64,000 nucleotides of DNA, from positions 1,488,001 to 1,552,000 of the forward strand of contig NZ_JAAUVN010000001.1 in the NCBI RefSeq assembly GCF_012030425.1. The letters are read 5' to 3'. The stretch is from Sphingobacterium sp. B16(2022) (lineage in GTDB: Bacteria > Bacteroidota > Bacteroidia > Sphingobacteriales > Sphingobacteriaceae). The position numbers and the translations under genes are program-made. Below the pieces are notes generated by a model. That model worked only from the letters and a program-made list of their open reading frames with translations. It did not search any database and was not told the DNA's origin. The stretch's first letter is position 1, and the number at the start of each line of letters is the position of its first letter. Positions 36,835 to 46,031 of this stretch are shown here, piece after piece.

Positions 36835-37268
36835 TTAGGGCTTACGAGCTACGGGATCGGGATGTCGTACTCAATATTATGCAAGAAAATATTCCAGCTT
36901 ACTTTGCTCAGGATGAAAAAGAGGATTTGAAGTATTATCTGGATTTCGAGATGCAGCAGTTTTTTGTTCTTGAAGTAGACAATAGAGTGGTGGCATGCAG
37001 TGGCATTACCGTTGAGCTGGAAGAGCATAGGGCTGTAATCTGTTGGGATATGGTCCTTCCTGCAGAACAGGGTAAGGGATATGGCAAAAAGTTGCTGGAA
37101 CACCGTATAGCAATTTTAAAAGAGCTGAAAACGATCGACCGCATCATTGTCCGTACTTCGCAACGTACTTATCTATTTTATCAGAAAAATGGCTTTGTTT
37201 TAAACCAGATTGTAAAAGATTATTGGGCGAAAGATTTTGACTTATACAGTATGGAATTGCTCTCTTAA
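36825..37268 (+). CDS. GNAT-family N-acetyltransferase
   Basis: 147 residues starting MVLIRAYELRDRDVVLNIM. Motif A is AEQGKGYGKKLLEHRI (about 80-95), preceded by VICWDMVLP, and the C-terminal strand carries YLFYQKNGFVLNQIV. Start overlaps the DgkA-type gene by 10 nt, so the two are probably co-translated. Acyl acceptor unknown. Confidence 0.88.
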   Translation: MVLIRAYELRDRDVVLNIMQENIPAYFAQDEKEDLKYYLDFEMQQFFVLEVDNRVVACSGITVELEEHRAVICWDMVLPAEQGKGYGKKLLEHRIAILKELKTIDRIIVRTSQRTYLFYQKNGFVLNQIVKDYWAKDFDLYSMELLS

Positions 37269-37555
37269 TCAAGTAAATTAAATAAAAAAGAGATCAATAT
37301 AAAAAGAGGGATAATTAGAGCGGCAATAATATTGAATCTGAATTTTGGAATTTCGTTTTTACGGTATAAGAAAACAGATTCTACTATTAAATAGATAATC
37401 CATAGCAGCAAAAAGATTCCCATATAAAAAATTATAGCTAAGCTATCGGCTGTACCGCAACGTCTATTTGGATCTAACTGGGACAAACCGATGGGAATGG
37501 CCATAAATAAAAGAATGATCAATGCGACTATTCTGATTAGAACGTGTTTTGTCAT
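37265..37555 (-). CDS. small membrane protein
   Basis: 96 residues from the ATG at 37555, which places MTKHVLIRI directly before the first of three hydrophobic helices (about 5-21, 37-58 and 74-93). Between helices 1 and 2 lies QLDPNRRCGTADS, probably periplasmic. A longer frame from 37654 would cross a hairpin and gives an unlikely N-terminus. Its stop overlaps the convergent GNAT stop by 4 nt. No family recognised. Confidence 0.6.
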   Translation of the reverse strand: MTKHVLIRIVALIILLFMAIPIGLSQLDPNRRCGTADSLAIIFYMGIFLLLWIIYLIVESVFLYRKNEIPKFRFNIIAALIIPLFILISFLFNLLD

Positions 37556-37588
37556 ACAATCTTTTTTTATTAATACACATACATAAAA

Positions 37589-37613
37589 AAAGGTAACCTT
37601 TCTGGTTACCTTT
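37589..37613 (-). terminator. terminator after the sugar dehydrogenase gene
   Basis: A 10-bp perfect stem (AAAGGTAACC) with a 5-nt loop, followed by seven Ts on the minus strand. Confidence 0.8.
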
Positions 37614-37637
37614 AGCTGTTTTTTACAATCGAAATTG

Positions 37638-38894
37638 TTATTTCTTTTTGTCAATTTTGTAAAGACGTCCTAAATCTGTAATGGCATAAAGCGCTCCATC
37701 TTTACCTTGTGTGATATCTCTGAAGCGTTGTCCTTCTTTTGCTAATAACCTTTCTTCGCCTACGACTTTATTATCTTTAATAACTAGACGGGCAATATGC
37801 GTACTGCTTAGTCCACTGATGAATAGATTGTTTTTCCATTCAGGAATGGCATCTCCTGTATAGAATGTAATACCGCTAGGTGATAATACGGGATCCCAGT
37901 AATAAACCGGTTGCTCTAATCCTTCTTTTTGTTGGATAGGTTCTCCAATTTTTTCACCACTGTATTCTAAACCGTAAGTAATGATTGGCCAGCCGTAGTT
38001 TTTGCCAGGCTCGATACGGTTTAGTTCATCTCCACCGCGAGGACCAAATTCTGTCTCCCATAAATCGCCCGTTTCAGGATGAAGTGCCAATCCTTGAACA
38101 TTTCTATGTCCATAACTGTAAATTTCTGGTCTTACATCTGCTTTCCCTGCAAACGGATTACCCGCTGCTGGAGCGCCATCTGTTGTTATTCTAACAATCT
38201 TGCCTAATCCTGATTTTAGATCTTGTGCCTGAGGTCTGGTGGCTAAATCTGAACGTTCACCCGTACTTACAATTAAATTGCCTGATTTATCAAATAGGAT
38301 ACGCCCACCATAATGTAGTTTACCTTTGTACTTTGGTGTAGCGCGGTAAATAACTGCGACATTTTCAACTGTCTTCTCATCTGCGGCTAATTTTCCTTTA
38401 CCGACGGCTGTTAGGTTTCCTTCAGCACTTGGCTCAGAAAAAACAAAATAGATCATTCGGTTTGTTTCAAAATTAGGATCTATCGTTAGTCCCAATAAAC
38501 CACCTTGACCATTTGTATCCACTTTAGGTAGACCTGTTATCGGTTCAGAAACTTTACCGTCAGCAGTTGCTATTCTAAAGGTTCCTTCTTTTTCGGTAAT
38601 GAGTAAACGTCCGTCCGGCAAAGACGCAATTCCCCAAGGAGACTTCAATGTTGTATTGAGTACAACTCCTTCAAATGGTGTAGTGGTTTTTACACCGGCG
38701 ATACGGGTCTGGCCTTCAAAGGCAGGTTTATATTTTGTATTTGCCGCATTCGTTTCTACAGCAGGATATATACTATCTACTGTATTATTGTTCGTTTCAG
38801 CACCTGTAGTACCGTTAGAACAAGAATATAATGCGAAAGAACTAATCAGGATTGTGGCTAATTTACTTTTCATAGACAAATTGAATTGTTTCAT
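37638..38894 (-). CDS. PQQ-dependent sugar dehydrogenase (soluble GDH/YliI type), lipoprotein
   Basis: 418 residues (411 if the second ATG at 38873 is used). The signal ends in lipobox FALYSC, so the protein is probably a membrane-anchored lipoprotein. The body matches the six-bladed GSDH beta-propeller: LKSPWGIASLPDGRLLITEKEGTF, NGQGGLLGLTIDPNF, HYGGRILFD, YGHRNVQGLALHP and EFGPRGGDELNRIEPGKNYGWP. Family members oxidise aldose sugars with PQQ and Ca in the periplasm. Cofactor synthesis genes are not in the window. Single gene. Confidence 0.9.
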   Translation of the reverse strand: MKQFNLSMKSKLATILISSFALYSCSNGTTGAETNNNTVDSIYPAVETNAANTKYKPAFEGQTRIAGVKTTTPFEGVVLNTTLKSPWGIASLPDGRLLITEKEGTFRIATADGKVSEPITGLPKVDTNGQGGLLGLTIDPNFETNRMIYFVFSEPSAEGNLTAVGKGKLAADEKTVENVAVIYRATPKYKGKLHYGGRILFDKSGNLIVSTGERSDLATRPQAQDLKSGLGKIVRITTDGAPAAGNPFAGKADVRPEIYSYGHRNVQGLALHPETGDLWETEFGPRGGDELNRIEPGKNYGWPIITYGLEYSGEKIGEPIQQKEGLEQPVYYWDPVLSPSGITFYTGDAIPEWKNNLFISGLSSTHIARLVIKDNKVVGEERLLAKEGQRFRDITQGKDGALYAITDLGRLYKIDKKK

Positions 38895-38946
38895 ATCATA
38901 TAAAAATATAAATAATTTATTTAAAAATTACATGCAAAGCGTTTTA

Positions 38947-39756
38947 TCATGAAATAAAGCCTTTTACATACTGACGTGTAATTTCATGTTTGGGATTTAA
39001 CAGTACTTCTTCTGTTTTTCCAAATTCAAGAATTTCGCCGCCATAAACAAAAATGATATAATCAGAAACACGGCGTGCTTGTCTCAGAATATGCGTAACC
39101 AACACAATGGTATAATCTTTCTTGAGTTCAATAAGTAGATTTTCGATCGTCTGCGTCGATATTGGATCTAATGCAGAGGTTGATTCATCGCCTAATATAA
39201 TCTCAGGCTTGACGGCCAGCCCACGTGCCAGGCATAGGCGCTGCTGCTGCCCAATGGAAAGTCGTGTCGCGGATTGATCCAGCCGATCTTTCACTTCTTC
39301 CCAAAGTCCGACATTCTTCAACTGTGTTTCTACGATCTCATTTAATTCCTTTTTTCCTCTTGTCCCATGGATGCGAGGGCCATAAGCGACATTGTCATAT
39401 ATCGACATCGGCAACGGAAATGGTTTTTGAGAAAGTAAGCCCATTTTTTTTCGAATATGTGTTACTTCGGCATTTGGGGCATATATATCTTCGCCATTGA
39501 CAAATACAGAGCCTGAAACCTGAACTCCTTTCGTATCATCAATAAGTCGGTTTAAGGTTTTCAGTAACGTCGTTTTCCCACAACCAGAAGGACCGATGAT
39601 CGAGGTAATGCTGTTATTAGGCAACGACAGATTGATGTTTTTCAAAATATGATGACCGTCAATATGAATATTCAAATCCTGTATCTGAATATGCGGTTGA
39701 ATAGCCGGTCTTACAATTTGTGTTTGTTCTGTTTCGATGATAGGATGTGCGTGCAT
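38947..39756 (-). CDS. pstB: phosphate ABC transporter ATP-binding protein
   Basis: 269 residues. Walker A is GPSGCGKTT. The ABC signature reads LSIGQQQRL instead of LSGGQQQR, and the Walker B end reads ILGDESTSALDP instead of DEPTSALDP. The following SALDPISTQTIENLLIEL and H-loop VLVTHILRQARRVSDYI are typical of PstB. It powers phosphate uptake with PstA and PstC. The start overlaps the pstA 3' end by 46 nt. Its first 25 residues (MHAHPIIETEQ...) are an extra tail before the domain. Confidence 0.92.
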   Translation of the reverse strand: MHAHPIIETEQTQIVRPAIQPHIQIQDLNIHIDGHHILKNINLSLPNNSITSIIGPSGCGKTTLLKTLNRLIDDTKGVQVSGSVFVNGEDIYAPNAEVTHIRKKMGLLSQKPFPLPMSIYDNVAYGPRIHGTRGKKELNEIVETQLKNVGLWEEVKDRLDQSATRLSIGQQQRLCLARGLAVKPEIILGDESTSALDPISTQTIENLLIELKKDYTIVLVTHILRQARRVSDYIIFVYGGEILEFGKTEEVLLNPKHEITRQYVKGFIS

Positions 39757-40565
39757 ATGACAATAATTAGAATAATAAAAGTTAAGATAAGTGCTGATGC
39801 GTAAGCACGGCCTTGAACTTCTGGAATAGGACTGCTCAACTGGAAGAAGATCGCTAATGGCAATGTTGCGGCGGGTTCGTCAATATAACGGGGTAAATTG
39901 TCGCTAAATCCTGTTGTTAACAAAACTCCGGCAACATCTCCGATAGATCTTCCAAATGCAAGTAAGATTGCTGTAAATATTCCTTGTTTAATGTGTAAAA
40001 TAAAAACTTTTGCGACTTCCCATTTGGTCGCACCTAAAGATAAAGTAACATGTTTTAAGTCTGTGGGAACTGTTTTGATGATTTCATCGACTGTTCGCAC
40101 CACAATTGGTATTGTTAGCAGTGTAATGGTAATAATTCCACCTAAAAGGGATGCGCGGATGCCAAAATAAACCATGATGGTAAATCCTACAGCTCCGTAT
40201 ACGATAGAAGGAATTCCGTACAGGATATCAAACATTAATTTCGAGTACTGCGCTAGTCTCGATGATGTTTTGATGTATATATTTAAATATAAGGCGATCG
40301 GCACACCGATTAAGGTTGCCAATATAGTTGCTACACCTGCAAGGTAAAGAGATCCTAATATCGCATTTAAAATACCACCTTCTTTACCCATGTAAAAGCC
40401 ACCCTTTGGTAATTGACTCACCATTTCCCAAGATAGATAAGGTAACCCTTTATATAGGATGGTGCCGATTATAAAAAAAAGTGAACCGGTGACCAACATT
40501 CCGGAAAGATGCATAAAACCTTTTGCAACTTTCTCTTTAAAAAGTCTTGTTTTAAGATTATCCAT
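39711..40565 (-). CDS. pstA: phosphate ABC transporter permease
   Basis: 284 residues with six membrane helices. The EAA-like loop is LPTDLKHVTLSLGATKWEVAKVFIL, preceded by GIPSIVYGAVGF and TIPIVVRTVDEIIKTVP, the PstA pattern. Helix 6 ends with TFIILIIVICTHILSSK. It forms the channel with PstC. The start overlaps the pstC stop by 8 nt. Confidence 0.92.
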   Translation of the reverse strand: MDNLKTRLFKEKVAKGFMHLSGMLVTGSLFFIIGTILYKGLPYLSWEMVSQLPKGGFYMGKEGGILNAILGSLYLAGVATILATLIGVPIALYLNIYIKTSSRLAQYSKLMFDILYGIPSIVYGAVGFTIMVYFGIRASLLGGIITITLLTIPIVVRTVDEIIKTVPTDLKHVTLSLGATKWEVAKVFILHIKQGIFTAILLAFGRSIGDVAGVLLTTGFSDNLPRYIDEPAATLPLAIFFQLSSPIPEVQGRAYASALILTFIILIIVICTHILSSKQNKHKL

Positions 40566-41454
40566 TATGCTTGCCCTCCAATCTGTTTAATATGATGCGT
40601 GAAATGAGATTGAATCCGAAAATAATAACGAAAAGGAGTAAGGCTGAAAACATCAGTGCCGAATCGTATAATGGTATTGACATCATTTCCCCAAAATTGT
40701 TTGCAATGAGTGCGGGAATAGGATAACCAGCATCAAATATGGATGTCGGTATTTTAGGAACATTACCGCAGACCATCAAAACTGCAATTGTTTCGCCGAA
40801 TGCTCTGGAGATCGCCAATACAATTGCGGCTATTATACCAGGTTTTGCTCTTCTAAGTATGACTTTTTGGGCAGTTTCCCATTTGGTAGCGCCCAAAGAC
40901 AGTGATGCTGCTTTAAGTTCTGCCGGCACCGTTTTTAAAACCTCGACCATAATACTGATCATGATCGGGAAAATCATCACTGCGAGTACGATTCCTCCAG
41001 CCAAAACAGTGTAACCCGAAGTAGAAACCGCAAAAATGGGCGCAATATAAGATTGTATTGCAGGTACGATAAATAATACACCCCAAACCCCGTATAACAC
41101 AGGAGGAATGGCTGCCAGAACATTGATAAGCGGTAATATGACATTTTTCAAGGTGTCTGACGCATACTCTGTTAAGTAAATAGAGGTTAAGATACAAAGT
41201 GGGCATGAAATCAATAGCGCAACCAATGTGACACTGAGTGTGCCCATAATAAAGGGTAGGAAACCAAAACTTCCTTTCATAGGTGCCCACACATGATTTG
41301 TCAATAGTTCAAGAATGTTAAACGATTCAAATAAGGGTACTGATTTAAAAGTCAGTCCGATACCGATTATAATGACCACTGAAAGTGAAATGAGCAACAA
41401 AACAAAACTGACCTGTTTTGCGATTGCATTTTTTAATAACCTTGTTTTTAGCAT
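40558..41454 (-). CDS. pstC: phosphate ABC transporter permease
   Basis: 298 residues, about six helices. The cytoplasmic loop LKAASLSLGATKWETAQKVIL is the EAA motif, and AISRAFGETIAVLMVCGN is a classical PstC segment (RAxGET). It pairs with PstA in the inner membrane. It starts one base after the pstS stop, so the operon order is pstS, pstC, pstA, pstB. No phoU is in the window next to it. Confidence 0.93.
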   Translation of the reverse strand: MLKTRLLKNAIAKQVSFVLLLISLSVVIIIGIGLTFKSVPLFESFNILELLTNHVWAPMKGSFGFLPFIMGTLSVTLVALLISCPLCILTSIYLTEYASDTLKNVILPLINVLAAIPPVLYGVWGVLFIVPAIQSYIAPIFAVSTSGYTVLAGGIVLAVMIFPIMISIMVEVLKTVPAELKAASLSLGATKWETAQKVILRRAKPGIIAAIVLAISRAFGETIAVLMVCGNVPKIPTSIFDAGYPIPALIANNFGEMMSIPLYDSALMFSALLLFVIIFGFNLISRIILNRLEGKHNG

Positions 41455-41455
41455 A

Positions 41456-42427
41456 TTACAGTTTAATCAGTTCTTTATTAATTAACGACTCTGTTAATGG
41501 TACATATCCATTTTCCAATAAATAACTCTGCGATTTTTTCTTTAGCACAAATGAAATGAATTCTTTAACGAGCAAATTATCAGGCTTCCCTTTTGTGATA
41601 AACGAAAGATCTCTGGCTGGTGGGCTAGGGTAATGGTTGTTACTGACAGCATCCGTTAAATCATCTATGGTACTATAAAAATCTTCGTTTTCACTGATCT
41701 GCCCATCTGCATTTAGATCGATTGGCAAGACATCAATTTTATCCATTACTTTTTTTGTTTTTAAGTCATAGACGTAATTGATGTTGTTAAATCCTATGGC
41801 ATTTTTATCGTCTTTAATTGCCTGTGCAATTCCTGGATCACCAAAGATTCCTACGCCTTTTAAATCCTCCTGCTTACTTTTAAAGAAATTGGCCCAAGTT
41901 TCGGCGGCACCGGCGGCATCAGCACGAGTGTACACGATCACCGGATCTTTTGAAAATCGCGCGTCGATCTCGTTCCAGGTTTTATATTTTTTATTGATAA
42001 AGATATTTTTGAGTTCCGCATGGGTCAAACCACGTTCTTTAAGTAAGGTATAATTTGGATTTTCAGCATTAATGGTACAGATCACAGCATCTTTAGCAAC
42101 ATGGATAGGAAAGGCGCCTTTTGCTATTTCCTGTGGATGAAGATCGCGGGAAATAAGTCCGATGTCGACCATACCGGTCAATGCATCTGCAATTCCTTTG
42201 CCTGCTCCGCCAGCTGAAATATTAAAACGCACATGTGGATGTTCCTTTTTAAACTCTTCACTCCATAAGACTACTAAAGGATAGAGTGCAAACGCTCCAG
42301 ATAAGGAAATATTACCTTCAAATCCTCTTTCTTTTGTATAGCCATTCTCTATTTTAGGAGCACACGCGTTATTCGTAAGCAACAACAATAAGCTTAATAT
42401 AAGTATATTACGGTTGTTTTTTTTCAT
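41456..42427 (-). CDS. pstS: phosphate-binding lipoprotein
   Basis: 323 residues. Lipobox NNAC gives Cys22, so the binding protein is a lipoprotein. The first strand of the phosphate-binding fold reads GNISLSGAFALYPLVVLWSEEF, followed by FNISAGGAGKGIADALTGMVDIGLISRD (Ser/Gly phosphate-contact loop). Later GDPGIAQAIKDDKNAIGFNNINYVYD and PPARDLSFITKGK match PstS/SphX. First gene of the minus-strand pst operon, with a good promoter box at 42470-42477. Confidence 0.92.
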   Translation of the reverse strand: MKKNNRNILILSLLLLLTNNACAPKIENGYTKERGFEGNISLSGAFALYPLVVLWSEEFKKEHPHVRFNISAGGAGKGIADALTGMVDIGLISRDLHPQEIAKGAFPIHVAKDAVICTINAENPNYTLLKERGLTHAELKNIFINKKYKTWNEIDARFSKDPVIVYTRADAAGAAETWANFFKSKQEDLKGVGIFGDPGIAQAIKDDKNAIGFNNINYVYDLKTKKVMDKIDVLPIDLNADGQISENEDFYSTIDDLTDAVSNNHYPSPPARDLSFITKGKPDNLLVKEFISFVLKKKSQSYLLENGYVPLTESLINKELIKL

Positions 42428-42469
42428 TTTATCTATCTCTATAGGATTGGTCTACAATAATATTTTTGA

Positions 42470-42477
42470 CAAATATA
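42470..42477 (-). promoter_or_regulatory. promoter -7 box of pstSCAB (TATATTTG)
   Basis: Exact TAnnTTTG on the minus strand, about 45 nt before the pstS ATG. It is divergent from the cys operon promoter about 50 nt away. Confidence 0.55.
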
Positions 42478-42519
42478 TATTAATTTAATAGATTTTATAG
42501 ATTATATAGTTTTTTTTTC

Positions 42520-42527
42520 TACTTTTG
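42520..42527 (+). promoter_or_regulatory. promoter -7 box of the cys operon (TACTTTTG)
   Basis: Exact TAnnTTTG, about 46 nt ahead of the first ATG. A -33 TTG is not clear; a T-rich run lies before it. Confidence 0.5.
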
Positions 42528-42572
42528 AACCAAATAGAAGAGAATACAGACCAATAAATAGAATTTCAGCAT

Positions 42573-44675
42573 ATGCAAAGTTTCCGTACAGAGCTTGAAA
42601 ACCCTGTGGTTGAGCAAGAGATTATTGATTTAGAAAAGAAAATTAGACTTTTTCAGGAAGGGAAAATTACGGATGAAAAATTTCGTTCATTGCGCCTTGC
42701 AAGAGGGGTTTACGGTCAACGTCAACCTGGAGTGCAAATGGTGCGTATTAAATTACCTTTCGGAAAAGCAACTTTCAAACAAGTGATTAAAATATCTGAT
42801 GTATCGGATGAATATGCGATTCGCAATCTGCATATCACGACCCGTCAGGATATTCAGATACACTTTGTTAGTTTAGATCGCACACCAGAGTTATGGGCCA
42901 AATTGGCAGAGGATGATATTACTTTACGTGAAGCCTGTGGTAATACTGTGCGTAACGTAACGGCATCACCTACAGCCGGAATAGATCCACAAGAACCTTT
43001 TGATGTTTCTCCGTATGCGCAGGCCGTTTTCGAATTTTGCTTAAGAAACCCGATCTGTGCGGAAATGGGTCGTAAATTTAAGATGTCATTTTCTTCATCA
43101 GATGATGATACTGCTTTTTCATATATCCATGATCTTGGCTTTATTCCTAAAATACAGCTTATTGATGGTAAAGAAGAACGTGGTTTTAAAGTTCTGTTAG
43201 GTGGTGGATTGGGTTCTCAACCTTTTCTAGCGCACTTGGTACATGAATTTTTACATGAAGATCAGTTGATTCCGTTTGTTGAATCTTCTTTACGTGTATT
43301 TGACCGCTATGGCGAGCGTAATAATAGAAATAAAGCACGCTTTAAATACCTGATCCAAAAATTGGGTATTGATGAAGTGTTAAGATTAATTGCTGAAGAA
43401 CGCGTTGCTAATCATGTAAAATCTTTTCAGATCAACCGCGATACGATCACGCAACCGACTCCACCGAATACGGATGTCGTGGAAAGTTTATCTTTGGATT
43501 TAGATCCGGATTACCTGATCTGGAAGTCAACAAATACTTTTGAGCAAAAGCAGCAAGGTTTTTATGGTGTATTTGCTAAAATATCTACGGGCGATCTTCC
43601 AACTGAAAAAGCACGAGTTTTGGTTGCTGGACTGGAAGGTCTGGTTGCCGACGAAATTCGTTTCACTCAGAATCAGGGATTGTTGCTTAAGTATGCTACC
43701 GAGAAAACGCTTCCTCATATTTTTAAATTATTGACGAAGCTTGAGTTGGCTTCTCCTGGATTTGAAAGCACGTCTGATGTGACGACCTGCCCAGGTACGG
43801 ATACATGTAATCTGGGCATTTCAAACAGTACAGAGATGGCACGGGTTATTGAGTCATACATTCGTGATTTTTACGCAGATTTTGTTTACAACCGTGAACT
43901 GAAGATCAAAATTTCAGGCTGTATGAACTCTTGTGGACAGCATGGATTGGCGCATCTGGGTTTTCATGGAAGTTCTGTAAAAGCAAACGGTAAAGTCGTT
44001 CCTGCTGCACAGGTCATGATCGGTGGTGGTACTGTTGGTGATGGTGTAGGTCGTGTGGCCGAAAGAATTATCAAAGTACCTACCAAAAGAGTGCTGCACG
44101 TGGTTGACCTGGTTTTAACGGATTATAAAAAGAATGTTCAGGAAGGTGAAAATTTTCATGCTTACTATGACCGTCAGACTAAAAACTATTTCTACACCTT
44201 ATTGAAACCTCTTGCTGATCTAACAACACTATCTGATGATGAATATATTGATTGGGGTCATCAGGAGACTTTTGAAACAGCGATCGGTGTGGGTGAGTGT
44301 GCGGGTGTCATGATTGACCTTGTTGCTACTTTGATCTTTGAAGCTGAAGAAAAAAGAGCTTGGGCGGTTTCTGCTCTTGAGGAGAAAAAGTATGCGGATG
44401 CTATTTATCATACCTACAGTACTTTTATAGGTTGTGCTAAAGCATTATTATTGGATAAAGGTGTTAATGTGAGTTCACAGCATGCTGTGATCCAGGAGTT
44501 CCAAGCGCAATTTGTGGAACAACATATTTTTGAATTGGAAACTACGTTCCCAGAACTGGTTTTGCAAATAAATAAGAATGAGCCTACTCCAGAGTTTGCT
44601 GAAAACTACCTTGAGAGCTTGAATACATTCTTTAACGCTGTGTATGAGTATAGAAATGCGGTGAAAGTTAATTAA
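42573..44675 (+). CDS. siroheme/4Fe-4S sulfite reductase with C-terminal HEPN-like domain
   Basis: 700 residues; usual hemoprotein subunits have about 560-590. The two ferredoxin-like/siroheme halves carry the cluster ligands Cys406 and Cys412 (CPGTDTC) and Cys450 and Cys454 (GCMNSCGQH). The last 130 residues are an all-helical HEPN-like domain (AWAVSALEEKKYADAIYHTYSTFIG). It reduces sulfite to sulfide with six electrons. A nitrite activity is the main alternative, but the five sulfate-assimilation genes downstream support sulfite. The HEPN tail is not needed for the chemistry. Confidence 0.88.
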   Translation: MQSFRTELENPVVEQEIIDLEKKIRLFQEGKITDEKFRSLRLARGVYGQRQPGVQMVRIKLPFGKATFKQVIKISDVSDEYAIRNLHITTRQDIQIHFVSLDRTPELWAKLAEDDITLREACGNTVRNVTASPTAGIDPQEPFDVSPYAQAVFEFCLRNPICAEMGRKFKMSFSSSDDDTAFSYIHDLGFIPKIQLIDGKEERGFKVLLGGGLGSQPFLAHLVHEFLHEDQLIPFVESSLRVFDRYGERNNRNKARFKYLIQKLGIDEVLRLIAEERVANHVKSFQINRDTITQPTPPNTDVVESLSLDLDPDYLIWKSTNTFEQKQQGFYGVFAKISTGDLPTEKARVLVAGLEGLVADEIRFTQNQGLLLKYATEKTLPHIFKLLTKLELASPGFESTSDVTTCPGTDTCNLGISNSTEMARVIESYIRDFYADFVYNRELKIKISGCMNSCGQHGLAHLGFHGSSVKANGKVVPAAQVMIGGGTVGDGVGRVAERIIKVPTKRVLHVVDLVLTDYKKNVQEGENFHAYYDRQTKNYFYTLLKPLADLTTLSDDEYIDWGHQETFETAIGVGECAGVMIDLVATLIFEAEEKRAWAVSALEEKKYADAIYHTYSTFIGCAKALLLDKGVNVSSQHAVIQEFQAQFVEQHIFELETTFPELVLQINKNEPTPEFAENYLESLNTFFNAVYEYRNAVKVN

Positions 44676-44690
44676 TGAGGAGGATAGAAG

Positions 44691-45449
44691 ATGAATATTA
44701 AACCAAAAGTAACTTTGGTCGGAGCGGGTCCTGGTGATCCTGAATTGATCAGCTTAAAAGGTATAAAAGCGATAAAGGCAGCGGATGTAATTTTATACGA
44801 TGCTTTAGTGGATGAGAGTTTATTGGATTTTGCCAGTGCAAACTGCACGAAGGTATATGTTGGGAAAAGAGCGGAACAGCTTTCTACTTCACAGGATCAG
44901 ATCAACCAGTTACTGGTCGATTATGCGCTGACTCATGGTCATGTGGTGCGATTAAAAGGCGGAGATCCATTTGTATTTGGACGTGGTGGTGAAGAACTTG
45001 ATTTTATTAATCAATATGATATCGAAACAGCGGTTATTCCGGGTATTTCCTCTAGTATCGGATTAACGGGCCTCCAAAAGATTCCTTTAACTTATCGCGG
45101 TATCAGTGAAAGTTTTTGGGTGATAACTGGATCTACAACTGAAGGGAAACTCTCAGAGGACTTGTATGCAGCTGTTAAAACAAATGCAACAGTAATCGTG
45201 CTGATGGGATTTGGTAAGCTAACAGAAATAGTCGCATTATACAAACAGCATGGTAAAGAAAATCTGCCTATTGCATTGATTCAAAATGGCTCTATGCCAA
45301 ATGAAAAAATTATTATCGGTACGATTGAAGATATACTGGACGAAACTCAGGAAAAACGCATTGGTGTACCGGCTATTATTGTTTTGGGCGAAGTTGTTTC
45401 TAAGCATCCGAATTTTAAACATATTATTGAAAAATACGCAACTGTTTAA
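44691..45449 (+). CDS. cobA: uroporphyrinogen-III C-methyltransferase
   Basis: 252 residues. The SAM-binding start is VTLVGAGPGDPELISLKG (about 8-25), and VRLKGGDPFVFGRGGEEL (about 86-103) is the SUMT signature. It methylates uroporphyrinogen III twice to precorrin-2 on the way to siroheme, the cofactor of the reductase just upstream. A clear purine-rich ribosome site (GAGGAGG) sits before the ATG. Its stop directly abuts the ATG of the next gene. Confidence 0.94.
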   Translation: MNIKPKVTLVGAGPGDPELISLKGIKAIKAADVILYDALVDESLLDFASANCTKVYVGKRAEQLSTSQDQINQLLVDYALTHGHVVRLKGGDPFVFGRGGEELDFINQYDIETAVIPGISSSIGLTGLQKIPLTYRGISESFWVITGSTTEGKLSEDLYAAVKTNATVIVLMGFGKLTEIVALYKQHGKENLPIALIQNGSMPNEKIIIGTIEDILDETQEKRIGVPAIIVLGEVVSKHPNFKHIIEKYATV

Positions 45450-46031
45450 ATGAATACGCTATTTCCAATTTTTGTCAAGCCAGATCAGATTCACATTTTA
45501 TTAGTGGGAGGTGGACCGATCGGGTTAGAGAAATTTCAAGCAATCATTCAGAATAATGATAAAGCGCATATAACAGTAATTGCGACTAAAATATGTCATG
45601 AATTTAAAATCATCATGACGCAATATAAGCATATCGTTTTTGAAGAGCGTGATTTTGTGGAATCGGATCTTGATGAAAAACATCTCGTGATGCTGGCAAC
45701 AAACAATCATGAACTTAATGATCAAATAAGAGCGTTAGCGAGTTCAAAACATATTTTGCTAAATGCGGCAGATAAACCGGAACTATGTGACTTCTATCTT
45801 GGATCGATCGTTAAAAAAGGTAATTTGAAAATTGCGATTTCAACGAACGGTAAATCCCCGACAATTGCAAAAAGAGTAAAGGAGTTTTTACAGGAAATGC
45901 TTCCTGAGGAGATTGATGAAACATTGGAATTGATGAGCCAATTGCGGAATCAATTAAAAGGTGATTTTCAGTCAAAAGTCACGGCGCTGAATAAACATAC
46001 AAAATCATTAATTGAGAGAGATGGAAATTAG
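45450..46031 (+). CDS. precorrin-2 dehydrogenase/sirohydrochlorin ferrochelatase-like protein
   Basis: 193 residues. The NAD-binding Rossmann loop is HILLVGGGPIGLEKFQAI, and the middle segment LLNAADKPELCDFYLGSIVKKGNLKIAISTNGKSPTIAKRVKEFL is typical for the CysG N-terminal half or SirC/Met8p. It oxidises precorrin-2 to sirohydrochlorin; the family may also insert iron, but that cannot be told here. Stand-alone, as the methyltransferase is a separate protein upstream. It overlaps cysH by 11 nt. Confidence 0.9.
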   Translation: MNTLFPIFVKPDQIHILLVGGGPIGLEKFQAIIQNNDKAHITVIATKICHEFKIIMTQYKHIVFEERDFVESDLDEKHLVMLATNNHELNDQIRALASSKHILLNAADKPELCDFYLGSIVKKGNLKIAISTNGKSPTIAKRVKEFLQEMLPEEIDETLELMSQLRNQLKGDFQSKVTALNKHTKSLIERDGN

